A DNA stretch of 64,000 nucleotides from UBA9926 sp018645765 (GCA_949372755.1 CASIBO010000003.1:1-64000); one strand, 5' to 3'. Positions 8,646 through 17,284 are shown, numbered from the stretch's first letter. Notes: generated from the letters alone by a model not told the origin. Numbers and translations are program-made.

Positions 8646-8740
8646 ATAAAGCTACCCACCATCCAATTTCGGTCATACCAGCACCCCACCCCCCTGCTTC
8701 ACCAGATGGGACTCCTAGTATTGGTAGGTATTACCAATGT
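8646..8740 (+). other. intergenic segment related to 33529-33606
   Basis: CTACCC, CATCC, CATACC, a C-run with TTCAC, and CCTAG-ATTGGTA-GT follow in the same order as in 33529-33606, with roughly two thirds identity by eye. In both places the segment lies downstream of a WDKYD-type gene end (8606 and 32914). It may be a shared leader or element boundary. Confidence 0.35.
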
Positions 8741-8755
8741 GGACGGATAAGGCTG

Positions 8756-8790
8756 GTATAGAGCTGTCTAGGGCATCACTGCGTGTCTCA
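8756..8790 (+). repeat. 35-bp direct repeat, copy 1
   Basis: Matches 9767-9801 with about three mismatches, including 26 identical bases (TGTCTAGGGCATCACTGCGT plus TCTCA). The pair flanks the TonB C-terminal-domain gene about 1 kb apart. Confidence 0.75.
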
Positions 8791-8951
8791 AGTAGCTGCC
8801 GGCAAGACATATAATCTGATACCAGTTGCGTTGTGTATGTAGGCCGAGACTGAAAGTTTTGTGAGATATGGCCTATGTGCTTAAGCTATCATCTCTTTGC
8901 ATTGTGTAAGCGCTGCTCTATATTAGATTTAACGCAAGATGAGATAACGCC

Positions 8952-9647
8952 ATGCGCATAATATTGAACCTGCTGCTTGTCTTAACGACCTTTGCTTCTG
9001 CCAAAGCGCTGAGCGCCGACATATTTCCTATGAAAAAAAATGGATATCCTGACTATCCTCTAGCCGCGCTTAGTAAAGACCTTCACGGCTGGGTACTTTT
9101 AGAGTTCACAGTCCAGACTGATGGCTCAGTGATCGATGTGGAGGTTGTTGAAAACTGCGCAACTATAGGGGTGTTTTACTGTGACAATGAACCCAATAAT
9201 ATCTTCGATAAATCTGCATTAAAAGCTGCACAGTCCTATGTTTATCAAGTCGATGACATAAGTTTTAAGGAGAGACAATACGAGCGAGTTCAGAGTCTTG
9301 TGACCTATGAGTTGGGCCACAAGCAAGTATTTACAGGTGATAAGCAATTCTACTGCGATCGTGAAGCTCAATTATCAGCGATTGCATTCCATGGTTTTGG
9401 GCAGCAACAATCAGAACGGCTAACAAAAAAGAAGCAAAAGGGATGGCATAAAGACGCCCTATATAAGGAAGAAAACAGGGATATTAAGACAGCAAAGAAG
9501 CAACTAGCTAACTTCGCTCTAAAGAACGGTGACCAGTTGCGAAAAAACCTCTACAGATCAAAGGATACCCGTCTCAAAGAAAGTATGTCCGCGCTCACTT
9601 TCGAGCAGATAAAAGAATCAAGTCGAAAAACTTGTTTGTTACGATAG
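8952..9647 (+). CDS. secreted TonB C-terminal-domain protein (231 aa)
   Basis: Residues 1-22 form a signal peptide (LLLVLTTFASAKALSA). Residues 31-125 match the TonB C-terminal fold: YPDYPLAALSKDLHGWVLLE, then TVQTDGSVIDVEVVE, then FDKSALKAAQSYVY. Canonical TonB has an inner-membrane anchor and a proline-rich span, and both are missing. This is therefore a soluble periplasmic TonB-domain protein that cannot couple to ExbB/ExbD in the standard way. The C-terminal 100 residues are Lys/Gln-rich and unrecognised, with three cysteines overall. It is a monocistronic gene flanked by 35-bp direct repeats and pseudogenes, which suggests acquisition as a unit. Confidence 0.75.
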   Translation: MRIILNLLLVLTTFASAKALSADIFPMKKNGYPDYPLAALSKDLHGWVLLEFTVQTDGSVIDVEVVENCATIGVFYCDNEPNNIFDKSALKAAQSYVYQVDDISFKERQYERVQSLVTYELGHKQVFTGDKQFYCDREAQLSAIAFHGFGQQQSERLTKKKQKGWHKDALYKEENRDIKTAKKQLANFALKNGDQLRKNLYRSKDTRLKESMSALTFEQIKESSRKTCLLR

Positions 9648-9766
9648 GTGATTTGATGCTGGAGCTTTCCTAAGTTTGCCTCCCATGCCTCCACTACTAC
9701 TAACAATAGACACAACGAAGCCCCCTGCTATCGACAACGCCCACGCCTTAAGTAATTGAAATGCAG

Positions 9767-9801
9767 GTACAGCGTTGTCTAGGGCATCACTGCGTGTCTC
9801 A
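9767..9801 (+). repeat. 35-bp direct repeat, copy 2
   Basis: Second copy of the repeat at 8756-8790. It lies 119 bases after the stop of the TonB-domain gene and just before the dockerin-like pseudogene. Confidence 0.75.
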
Positions 9802-9818
9802 GGCACCTGCGGTTAAAC

Positions 9819-10123
9819 CTACTGAACAGGCACACGCTCTTCAATGTAAGCCTCAACTTCAGCGGCCGTATCCCGTTCAGCACCACTTCCAATAGCACCA
9901 GAGATCAACGAATCACCGGAAAATCCAAACAAGAAACGTATGAGCAATAGACCGTCTGTAAGGGGCTTAGACTCGCCATCGCGTCGATGTCTAACTGTGA
10001 GTCAGCATCCGTTAAATAGCCTGCAATGGCCTCTGAGGAGTCTCTGCTCGCGCTATCGGATACTGCACCAGAGGTTAAGGAGTCGCCGCTAAATCCAAAC
10101 AAGTAACGTATGAGCAACATGCC
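9819..10123 (-). pseudogene. truncated, frameshifted dockerin-like repeat pair
   Basis: Nucleotide-level copy of the 3' end of the gene at 2873-4528: both have a stop after RVP and two repeats of PLTDGLLLIR with FGFSGDSL. About 100 codons remain. A small deletion in the linker (around 9975-9985) shifts the frame between the repeats, and the sequence departs from the parent before the first repeat is complete. No signal peptide or upstream domain remains, so it is not expressed as a functional protein. Confidence 0.85.
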
Positions 10124-10310
10124 ATACGGAATTCCTCGTGTGGAAAGGTAAGCCAACTACCAGCAGGCTTAACGCTTTTGCTTCTGTAACAAAACACAAC
10201 TTTACAAAACCGTTCTTGTAAGCCGCTAAAGATCAGGTCACGGCGCCTCACCCATCTCCCTTGATACAAAGCCGAGACTCGCGCCAATCTGTTCACGCCC
10301 TAACTGAAAA

Positions 10311-11093
10311 TCATCGATTAAAAACAGGCTTGCGTTTTTCCATAAACGCTCGCATGCCTTCCGCAGAATCCGGCGTGCCACGATTGGCAGCTACGGCAGC
10401 GACTTCATCTGCCATCGATTGCTCCAGCGTTTTGGTTTCATACCCAGTAACTACCGCGAGCATCGATTGCACCGCTTTTCGAGGTTGTGCCGCTAGCTCC
10501 TCACCCAATGCCTGAGCTCGATCTTTGATCTTATCAATCGGAACCAATTCGGTCACGAGGCCGATCCGATACGCTTCTTCGCCGTCAATCTTCCTGCCTC
10601 TCAGGATCATGTCGAGAGCGTAAGTACCACCCACAGCTCTGGGCAATCGAGCGGAGCCACCCCACGCAGGCACAGCGCCAAGATCCATTTCAGGTAAGCC
10701 AATTTGTGTGCCGGTAGCCGCTGCGATCCTGAAGTGACAGGCCAGTGGTAATTCCAAGCCGCCGCCAAGACAATAACCATAAAGCGTCGCGATGGCGGGT
10801 GTGCTACCCCTCTCCATCATATCCAGCACATTATGACGCTGACCAAAGAATGCCTCAGGACTGCCGGCGCGCTTTATCCCATCAGGAATCTGCTTCAGAT
10901 TCATACCTGCAGAAAAGTGGTCGAGCCCCTCTCCAGTAAATATCATGGCTCGGATGCGGTCATCGGCTAACACTTCAGGCAATTGCTCTTCTAGCCGATC
11001 GATGTAGTCAAGGCTCATCAGATTCCACGGGGGATCGTTTATGCTAAAAGTTGCTACGTTGTTGGTGACTGTATACAGATAAGGGTCCGTCAT
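10311..11093 (-). CDS. enoyl-CoA hydratase/isomerase, crotonase family (260 aa)
   Basis: Full-length crotonase-fold enzyme. The oxyanion hole is formed by FSAGMNLK (about residues 60-67) and GYCLGGGLELPLA (about 107-119). The Glu in LGGGLEL and the Glu in LPEMDLGAVP occupy the two catalytic glutamate positions of enoyl-CoA hydratase, so hydration of an enoyl-CoA is likely; related isomerase or hydrolase activity is possible. The typical C-terminal EGMRAFMEKRKPVF is present. It is transcribed in the same direction as the Rieske oxygenase and haloalkane dehalogenase upstream, but 580 bases with a sulfatase fragment separate them, so it is probably its own transcript. Confidence 0.9.
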   Translation of the reverse strand: MTDPYLYTVTNNVATFSINDPPWNLMSLDYIDRLEEQLPEVLADDRIRAMIFTGEGLDHFSAGMNLKQIPDGIKRAGSPEAFFGQRHNVLDMMERGSTPAIATLYGYCLGGGLELPLACHFRIAAATGTQIGLPEMDLGAVPAWGGSARLPRAVGGTYALDMILRGRKIDGEEAYRIGLVTELVPIDKIKDRAQALGEELAAQPRKAVQSMLAVVTGYETKTLEQSMADEVAAVAANRGTPDSAEGMRAFMEKRKPVFNR

Positions 11094-11180
11094 GATGGCT
11101 CCATTCCTTTCGTTGATGGTTATTCCTAACTTGCGATGCTTCAGAACAGCAGCAAAACGTGCAAACCCGATTTATCACGG

Positions 11181-11375
11181 TCAAGAAAGACGTCCGATGA
11201 AGCTCCGAGCACTCTTTCCCCTAACAGATTGGGCACAGCCCGTATCGTCAAGTAATGCGGTCACGATATTAGGCAAATTTTTGTCGGGCCGATTCGGCTC
11301 TGGCCACCATGGCGTTGAATCTTTGGCCTCGCGATTGACAATACCGCGGAATAAATCAGGCATAGGAAATCCCAC
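11181..11375 (-). pseudogene. N-terminal fragment of an arylsulfatase
   Basis: The translation reads like the start of AtsA-type arylsulfatases: DSTPWWPEPNRP, then NLPNIVTALLDDTGCAQ, where LDDTG carries the two metal-binding aspartates. The match stops there, the frame ends at 11181, and the catalytic Cys motif and the other roughly 500 residues are absent. It is an isolated remnant of a large gene between the crotonase and Rieske genes. The identification rests on motif order only. Confidence 0.5.
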
Positions 11376-11676
11376 TTTTTTGTCGCTTCTGTATTTGATG
11401 TCTTTGCTGTGTTTCTGTCCTTTATGTCGCCGCTATCGCCTTTCCAACCTTACGCTAACGCGATTGTTTACCTCGCAGTATCTGGGCAACGGTTTCGTTC
11501 AAGCAGATACCGTAGGACCGACATGACTGCGCTAAAGGCAAGTAACGCGCTTATTAGCCCCCTACTGCCTCACCGTTTAACACGCAAAGACCTTAAATCC
11601 CCACCGCGGCTTAAGCATCGCTCATTGGAACTTCTGCCGCCAATGACTAGTCCACACCACGAGCGGCGATGGCGAC
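11376..11676. other. intergenic, nothing recognised
   Basis: Region upstream of the sulfatase fragment and downstream of the Rieske gene stop. Its open frames have no protein-like pattern, and no strong hairpin is seen. Confidence 0.4.
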
Positions 11677-12900
11677 TCAACTGAGGATGCGCTCAAGGGG
11701 CGGCTCGCCAAGAGCCGCCTTAAAGCTACTGTGAAAATGGTGCAACGCCGGCTCGTTGCGGCCAAAAATAATGTGATCGAGCAAGCCACTTTCTGCCGCT
11801 TTTTGCTGCATTTCGCCCATCACATAATCCTCGTCCTCGATCGTGCTTTTAAAGACTTCCAAATTGGCCTGCAGCGACCCGCCGCGATCATTGCTCCGAT
11901 CGTAGACACTTGCTTCATCGTCCTTGGTTATCTCAGCGGCCCCGGCGTCGATTGCGGCTTGGGAGTAATAAAAGCTGATCTTAGTTACTGATTCGCTGGG
12001 ATTACCGGGAACTGGATAGATACGAATCAATGTTGCACTCTCGGGGTTAATCAAAAACTGTACGTTCGGGAAAAGGTAGTACAGTACAAAAGTGCCTCTG
12101 GCGATATGCCATTGCGCTATCGGTTCTTCCCGCATCGCATCAATACCATGATTCGCGGTGACAAACCGATGATGCTGATCGAACAAGGTCAAATGGAGGT
12201 TATTGCCGTAGTACAGCTGCCCTAATGTGTCCTTATGAAGCTTGCCGAAGTGATAGGTCTCACCAAACGTGTCGTTGGCTAATTTCCAATTCAAGCGCTT
12301 TTGAATCGTTGTCTCGCCAGCAAAAATAAGGTCGCCAGCTGGATGGGTGGCAAACTCCGCATTTAAATCGCCGAGTAGTTCATCGAGATTAAGACTCGCA
12401 GCTGGGTTGGGGTGCACCCACAACATACCATTGCGTTCCTCAGCTGGCAGTTCGACCAACCCCATGCAGGCTTTATCGATGTCACCAAAGTGATCCTGGT
12501 TCGGCACATTAATCAGCTCACCACTGACGCTGTAGCTCCAGTGATGAAACGGACACATCAACACTGACTTCTTACCCCGAGTTTCAGAGACGACCCTTGC
12601 TGAACGATGCCGACAAGCGTTAAGAAACGCCCTAAAACGTCCAGTTTGATCGCGCGTCGTTAGGATTGGGATTCCCAATTCGTCTAAGGTATAAAAGCAG
12701 CCGTTTTCTGGAAGGTCATTCGATAAGCCAACAACATGCGGGTGATCTCGAAAAAAATGTTGCTGCTCCTGCTCAGCACGATCAGTACAGACGTAATCTT
12801 TGGTGGGCATCCGATACTGCACACCAGCATCAATGTTTTGACCCGCATCAAGCTGCCGCATCAATTCTTGTAAGATTGTCACTTGCGTGTGGTGTTGCAT
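11677..12900 (-). CDS. Rieske-type ring-hydroxylating oxygenase alpha subunit (407 aa)
   Basis: Terminal oxygenase component. The Rieske [2Fe-2S] ligands are Cys96/His98 (NACRHRSA) and Cys116/His119 (MCPFHHWSY). The mononuclear iron site follows in the C-terminal catalytic domain: NDTFGETYHFGKLHKD gives His217 and His222, and an Asp/Glu-rich helix (TIEDEDYVMGEMQQ) near residue 360 would supply the third ligand and substrate-pocket wall. Length is normal. No ferredoxin, reductase or beta subunit lies nearby, so electrons must come from elsewhere. The haloalkane dehalogenase starts 45 bases upstream of its start on the same strand, so the two are probably co-transcribed in oxidation of a xenobiotic or terpenoid-like substrate. 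The substrate cannot be read from the sequence. Confidence 0.9.
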   Translation of the reverse strand: MQHHTQVTILQELMRQLDAGQNIDAGVQYRMPTKDYVCTDRAEQEQQHFFRDHPHVVGLSNDLPENGCFYTLDELGIPILTTRDQTGRFRAFLNACRHRSARVVSETRGKKSVLMCPFHHWSYSVSGELINVPNQDHFGDIDKACMGLVELPAEERNGMLWVHPNPAASLNLDELLGDLNAEFATHPAGDLIFAGETTIQKRLNWKLANDTFGETYHFGKLHKDTLGQLYYGNNLHLTLFDQHHRFVTANHGIDAMREEPIAQWHIARGTFVLYYLFPNVQFLINPESATLIRIYPVPGNPSESVTKISFYYSQAAIDAGAAEITKDDEASVYDRSNDRGGSLQANLEVFKSTIEDEDYVMGEMQQKAAESGLLDHIIFGRNEPALHHFHSSFKAALGEPPLERILS

Positions 12901-12944
12901 CGAGTCTCTCCTGACATTTTCAGTTTCTCACTTGGGGTGGATGG

Positions 12945-13823
12945 TTAGATCGTTTTGAGCCAGGCGGCAACAGCCTGCCCGATCTCGACGGGTGAATCTT
13001 CCTGAATGAAGTGCAGGCCTTTAACCGTGACTTCCTGCTGGTTGGGCCAGCCACGGCAAAATTCGCGCTGCCTGCCCACTAAAATAGAACCCGGCTCAGA
13101 GTTGATAAACAGCTTGGGTAAATCTGAAGCGGCCATAAACGCGCCATATTCCTCCACCAGGGTTACGACCTCAGGAGGCTCTCCTTCGATGGGAATCTGA
13201 CGAGGCCAGTTCAGGGTGGGCTGACGATCCACCGGCGAAGCAAAAGGTGCACGATAAGCTGCCATCTCCTTGTCAGTCAGGTCCCTGATGATTGAGGTGG
13301 GTAGAACCGCTTCGATAAACATATTACGATTAAGGATCAGTTCTTCGCCTTTTTCCGAGCGGAAACCTTTGAAGATACCTCTGGCACTCTCGGGCCAGTC
13401 GTCCCAGCTCACTGGTGCGACAATTCCCTCCATATAGGCCACGCCTCTAACGGCTGTGCTGTTGCGCATCGCCCACATAAACCCCAAAGCGCTACCCCAG
13501 TCGTGAATCACCAGGGCCACGTTGGCACTGACACCGATGGCATGCAATAGTCCACTCAGATAGTTGTAGGCCACTTCCAGTGTATAGCGTTCTGGGCCAT
13601 CCGATTCTGGCAGCTTCTCTGAGTCACCATGGCCAATCAGATCGGGGATGATCACACGATCAGAGTCAAGCAGTTCCGGGGCAACGTTGCGCCACAGGAA
13701 CGAGGACGTGGGATTGCCGTGCAACAGGACTATAGGATCCCCGCTGCCTTCATCGACATACGCAATTTTTCTGCCGTTAACGTCTATAAACTTCTTCTCG
13801 TAAGGCATGGATTCAGACAGCAT
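12945..13823 (-). CDS. dhaA: haloalkane dehalogenase (292 aa)
   Basis: Alpha/beta hydrolase with the full subfamily-II dehalogenase pentad: nucleophile Asp108 in IHDWG, acid Glu132 in YMEGIV, base His271 in KGLHFIQED, and halide-binding Asn37 (HGNPTSS) and Trp109. Epoxide hydrolases and esterases lack the Asn/Trp pair and the Glu on that strand, so hydrolytic cleavage of carbon-halogen bonds to alcohols is well supported. Length and cap-domain size match DhaA/LinB-type enzymes. Cytoplasmic, with no signal peptide. It precedes the Rieske oxygenase gene. Natural substrates may be marine organohalogens, but this is inference. Confidence 0.92.
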   Translation of the reverse strand: MLSESMPYEKKFIDVNGRKIAYVDEGSGDPIVLLHGNPTSSFLWRNVAPELLDSDRVIIPDLIGHGDSEKLPESDGPERYTLEVAYNYLSGLLHAIGVSANVALVIHDWGSALGFMWAMRNSTAVRGVAYMEGIVAPVSWDDWPESARGIFKGFRSEKGEELILNRNMFIEAVLPTSIIRDLTDKEMAAYRAPFASPVDRQPTLNWPRQIPIEGEPPEVVTLVEEYGAFMAASDLPKLFINSEPGSILVGRQREFCRGWPNQQEVTVKGLHFIQEDSPVEIGQAVAAWLKTI

Positions 13824-13930
13824 AGAGGGTTCCTTCTTGTAGTCAGGCTGTAAGACCGATCATGGCCAGGCTGTTATCAATCGCTCTGCTTGCTGGCAAA
13901 TTGGGACGCGATTGAAAGTAATGCAGTCTA

Positions 13931-14788
13931 TTACGTGGACTTGCTGGCCACCAACTCCAGCATTCTGTGCGCGGTTTCTCGGCCGGAATTCTGATTCTGG
14001 CCCGTGACAAAACGCTTTTCATCGTCAACCACAACGAGGGTCGCAAGGAAGTCCATGAACCTGGTGTTGCTTTCAAAAATAACCCCGGCTTTTCGCAACT
14101 CTGTCTCCGGGTGCTGGGGAGTAATTTCTATTATGCCCAGCTCCTTTATCTGTTTGTCTGTTACACCGGTCATACGCCGACCGGCGATCAATGGCGTACC
14201 GTCACGGTCTTTTGCATTAATGAGGCCCAATACGCCGTGGCAAACGCCACCAATAACCGGTCCGTTGCTGGCGTAGTAAGCTTCACTAACCTTCTCAGCC
14301 AATACTGGTGAATAGCCCAGGTCGTAGGCAGCTCCAAAGCCTCCGGCCATAAAAATGATGTCGTACTGGGTAAAATCAACGTCATCAATGCCCATTGAAT
14401 TTTCGACCTTGGCCAGAAATGCAGGGTCGGCCAGGAAGCGGTCGTCTTCCGGTGTTTTTAACAGGCGGCCTATGGTCTGGGGGTCGACGGGGATTTTTCC
14501 ACCTTTGACGCTGGCCAGGTCAACCCGCATACCGGCATCGAGGAATCTGTAGTAAGGGTGGGTCATCTCTGACGCCATCACGCCTGTGGCATCGCCAGTG
14601 GTCTCACCGGGAGCAGACAAAACGGCCTGGTTGGTCGCAATAATCAACGCGCGTTTACCGGCGGGTAGTTGCACGGCTTCGCCGTTATATTCAGGGTGCA
14701 AACCCGCCTTGTGCACGATCGTTGGCAGCGCCAAGACCAATAAGGCGACTCCGAAGACTATACCGCCTAAAATTTTGATTAATTTCAT
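13931..14788 (-). CDS. membrane-anchored DJ-1/PfpI-family protein (285 aa)
   Basis: Residues 5-27 are an N-terminal membrane anchor (ILGGIVFGVALLVLALP). The rest is an Hsp31-like class I glutamine-amidotransferase fold. The nucleophile elbow is IGGVCHGVLG with Cys183 followed by His184, and the acidic partner is Glu74 (ASEMTHP). This dyad/triad supports a glyoxalase III, deglycase or chaperone-like hydrolase active on the periplasmic face. It is divergent from the LysR regulator at 14910; the 120-base gap has a dyad symmetry at 14883-14905 that could control both. The Cys/Glu/His set is seen, and the biochemical role is inferred. Confidence 0.85.
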   Translation of the reverse strand: MKLIKILGGIVFGVALLVLALPTIVHKAGLHPEYNGEAVQLPAGKRALIIATNQAVLSAPGETTGDATGVMASEMTHPYYRFLDAGMRVDLASVKGGKIPVDPQTIGRLLKTPEDDRFLADPAFLAKVENSMGIDDVDFTQYDIIFMAGGFGAAYDLGYSPVLAEKVSEAYYASNGPVIGGVCHGVLGLINAKDRDGTPLIAGRRMTGVTDKQIKELGIIEITPQHPETELRKAGVIFESNTRFMDFLATLVVVDDEKRFVTGQNQNSGRETAHRMLELVASKST

Positions 14789-14882
14789 TTCGCACTTCTC
14801 TTCAGGTTAGATGGATTGGCTTAATGCAATGAAGGTGAAATAGCCTATCGCCTATTAGCATGCGCGTAAATTATCGACAAAC

Positions 14883-14905
14883 GCATAATCATTGTGCGAT
14901 TATGC
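14883..14905. promoter_or_regulatory. LysR-type dyad operator
   Basis: GCATAATC (14883-14890) and GATTATGC (14898-14905) form a perfect 8+8 inverted repeat with a 7-base spacer, ending 5 bases before the LysR ATG and lying between two divergent genes. This is the usual position for an autoregulatory LysR site. Confidence 0.6.
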
Positions 14906-14909
14906 ACAC

Positions 14910-15788
14910 ATGGATTGGGGTCATTTAGAGTATTTTCTGGCGGTAGCGCGCATCGGCTCACTGAGCGGAGCGGCCAAGCTGCTGCGCGTCAATCATTCAA
15001 CGGTTGCTCGGCGCCTGGAAAAGCTGGAGCAGCAACTCAACGTCCGCTTGTTTGATCACCTCAACAGCGGCTACCAGTTAACTGAAGATGGGCTTGCCCT
15101 AAAAAAGCACGCTGCTCAGGTAGAACGTGAGATAAATCAGATCCAGGGTGTCTTCAGCGGCAGTGAGGCCGAACTGCGTGGCACCCTGAAAATCAGCAAG
15201 CCCAGCAGCGGCCTATTGAATCTGGCCCCATTGCTGGTTGCCTTCCACCACCGGTATCCGGACATCAATTTGGTGCTGACCGCAGGCGGTGAGCGTAGCG
15301 AAATAGCTCGGATGGAGGCCGATGTCGCCATCCGTCTGACAAATGATCCGCCGGAAGCGTTGGTCGCCCGCAAGCTTGGTCAACTCCCCATTAATATATT
15401 CGGTAATCGTGCCTATCTAGAACGGGCGGGAACGCGGAACCTGGCTGAATATGATTGGCTAGTATGGCACGCTGACGATAGTTTGCTGAATATGGAACCT
15501 GTACTGAAACGGGAAATACCCAACGCGCGAATCGTGTTGCGGACCAGCTGTTACAATGAACTGTTTGAAGCAGTAAATGCGGGTATGGGTGTAAGCTTGT
15601 TATCCCCGCTGCGACTCCCGAAAACACACCAATTGCAGGCGTTATCACCATCGCTGCATCAATTTGACCTAGGGGTGTGGCTGCTCAGCCACCCGGACTT
15701 GCGTAACCGGGAGCGAATCAGGGTATTCAGGGACTTTATGATTGAGCACTTAGGCGGCGCACTGACAAAGCACTGGAAAACAAATTAG
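14910..15788 (+). CDS. LysR-family transcriptional regulator (292 aa)
   Basis: Residues 1-65 are the winged HTH (MDWGHLEYFLAVARIGSLSG, then VNHSTVARRLEKLEQQL). Residues 85-290 are the effector-binding domain. The divergent DJ-1-like gene is its likely target. The ATG at 14910 is preferred over the upstream TTG at 14892 because the canonical HTH begins there and the operator dyad would otherwise be inside the gene. The short first helix and the RVNHSTVARRL recognition helix are typical of the subgroup that regulates adjacent oxidoreductase genes. The inducer is unknown. Confidence 0.9.
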   Translation: MDWGHLEYFLAVARIGSLSGAAKLLRVNHSTVARRLEKLEQQLNVRLFDHLNSGYQLTEDGLALKKHAAQVEREINQIQGVFSGSEAELRGTLKISKPSSGLLNLAPLLVAFHHRYPDINLVLTAGGERSEIARMEADVAIRLTNDPPEALVARKLGQLPINIFGNRAYLERAGTRNLAEYDWLVWHADDSLLNMEPVLKREIPNARIVLRTSCYNELFEAVNAGMGVSLLSPLRLPKTHQLQALSPSLHQFDLGVWLLSHPDLRNRERIRVFRDFMIEHLGGALTKHWKTN

Positions 15789-15825
15789 AATCACCGTCCC
15801 CCAGCACAGGCAATTCACCCTCACC

Positions 15826-15990
15826 TCACATAATTCCAAACCCCTTGCCCATACGCTCGATCACCCTCAATTCTGCCAGTGCCTGTTGACGTTTAGCGCG
15901 GATGGCACGTGTCTCTCTCCCGTGTAACGTCTTTGCAGCACCGCACAGGTTTCGGCCTTGTTGGGTACGCGGCCCGCTGACTTCAGAGTA
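15826..15990 (-). pseudogene. remnant of an HGGxSTGPRT-type mobile-element protein
   Basis: The minus-strand frame ends at TGA 15826-15828 and reads SGPRTQQGRNLCGAAKTLHG, then RETRAIRAKRQQALAELRVI. This matches the C-terminal pattern of small phage/plasmid proteins with an HGGxSTGPRTPEG motif. The frame is closed upstream by a stop at about 15996, where the cysteine/HGG part should be, so only the last 54 codons survive. The family call is from memory of the motif, not a search. Confidence 0.45.
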
Positions 15991-16244
15991 TGCTCAAGCT
16001 CCAAAGGCGACACCTTACGAAACTTCAAAAATAGATCATTAGAACATCGAAAGCACTTTGAAGGGTGTTGCTTGCCACAACAAGATTCTAGACTTCAATT
16101 TTCACGGGGCTTAAGGTCGTCTAGAAGCGCCTTACGCCCTTGATTTGCTGGGATCTGAATTCTAGAGTCAATTGATTCGCGCGACGCGTAATCTTTTACT
16201 AACAATGAAGCGTAAACTTTTTACAATAATAAAAAGGATGGTTT
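15991..16244. other. intergenic before the CBS gene
   Basis: AT-rich toward the CBS gene start (CTTTTACTAACAATGAAGCG, then TTTTTACAATAATA) and probably holding its promoter. An AAAGGATGG ribosome binding region precedes the ATG at 16245. No other gene is seen. Confidence 0.4.
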
Positions 16245-16694
16245 ATGAACACAGTTAAAGATGTTTTAGATCAAAAGGGAAGAAACGTATTTTCAATAGA
16301 GGCAGGGAAAACAGTGCTGGACGCCATCGAGATGATGGTCGCCAAAGATGTTGCAGCCCTCGTCGTCATTGATGGGGACACAGGCGTCGCGGGAATTATT
16401 ACCGAAAGAGATTACGCTCGAAAAGTTCTTTTAAACGAGAAATCCCCAAAAGAGATTGCTGTCAGAGACGTCATGACCAAAGATGTGATGTATGTCCGAG
16501 AAGAGACCCTCACCGACACGTGCATGGACATCATGAGCCAGAAAAATTTTCACCACTTGCCGGTCGTGGATCGTAACAAAGCAGTTGCCGTTATCACCGC
16601 GGGGGATTTGTTCAAGTACGTAGTTCAAAAACAGTCGTTGACGATCGATGAGCTTGAAGACTACATTTTTGAAGAAACGGGTGGCGAAGGCTAA
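16245..16694 (+). CDS. CBS-domain pair protein (149 aa)
   Basis: Two tandem CBS domains: residues 5-66 (KTVLDAIEMMVAKDVAALVV, then IITERDYARKVLL) and 73-130 (VRDVMTKDVMYVREETLTDT, then HHLPVVDRNKAVAVITAGDL). No further domain. Stand-alone CBS pairs bind adenylates (AMP, ATP, SAM) and modulate partner enzymes or signal energy state. The acidic tail ELEDYIFEETGGEG is common in this type. Monocistronic. A weak hairpin (AGCCC...GGGCT at about 16712-16729) follows the stop and may end transcription. Confidence 0.9.
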   Translation: MNTVKDVLDQKGRNVFSIEAGKTVLDAIEMMVAKDVAALVVIDGDTGVAGIITERDYARKVLLNEKSPKEIAVRDVMTKDVMYVREETLTDTCMDIMSQKNFHHLPVVDRNKAVAVITAGDLFKYVVQKQSLTIDELEDYIFEETGGEG

Positions 16695-16906
16695 AAAAAT
16701 AGGTCTCATTAGGAGCCCATCGAGCGGGCTTGCCTTGATTCGCTGGATGCAAAGTTGTATTTCGTCAGCACCTTTAGGACGCCTGGCTGCTTGATCTAAG
16801 CGACACGCCATCTTATCAGGATGCGTGATTCCACTCGGTTCCGCTCATGGGTCGCCTATTCAAAAAAGCACACTATTTTTCAAGTGACTTTGGCCAGTAA
16901 TAAAAG

Positions 16907-17284
16907 CTACTCATCATCTAACTCACTAAGCGCCTTAGATAACCTAACTTGTAATGCGGGGCTTGCATCCGCCGCGCTTGTCAGGACTATAACCTGCACA
17001 CCTTGCTGGCGGTATTGTTTCAAGTCGCTATCCCCCCTCACCCAGTCAAGTTGCGAGAGTGGCTGCGCATCATGAACTCTCTTCCAAATCAGATAGGTTG
17101 CGACATTCCCTAGCGGAGGAATATTAGGATTGTTTTGCAACGCATAGGTCTATTGTAACAGCAGCGCAACACAGACGTTGGCAAGGTGAAGTTTGTTTTC
17201 AACACTGTTGACTAACACCTGCCGGACATTTTGGGCTCTATTCTTCTTGGCTTTCAATAAATAAAAACCTACTTGGTGCGTTGC
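16907..17284 (-). pseudogene. unknown gene with in-frame amber stop
   Basis: A protein-like minus-strand frame extends from about 17284 (ATHQVGFYLLKAKKNRAQNV, then VENKLHLANVCVALLLQ) through a TAG at 17150-17152 and continues as TYALQNNPNIPPLGNVATYL, then VRGDSDLKQYRQQGVQVIVL, to a stop at 16907. A 77-aa downstream part could start at a TTG (17140), but the coding character continues above the stop, so I read it as one disrupted gene. No family recognised. Its 5' end overlaps the leader of the cytochrome gene on the opposite strand. Confidence 0.4.

Noticed and set aside
11092..11526. A 144-codon plus-strand frame opposite the sulfatase fragment
   Set aside because: No protein pattern and no ribosome binding site; it overlaps the minus-strand sulfatase remnant and the crotonase start.
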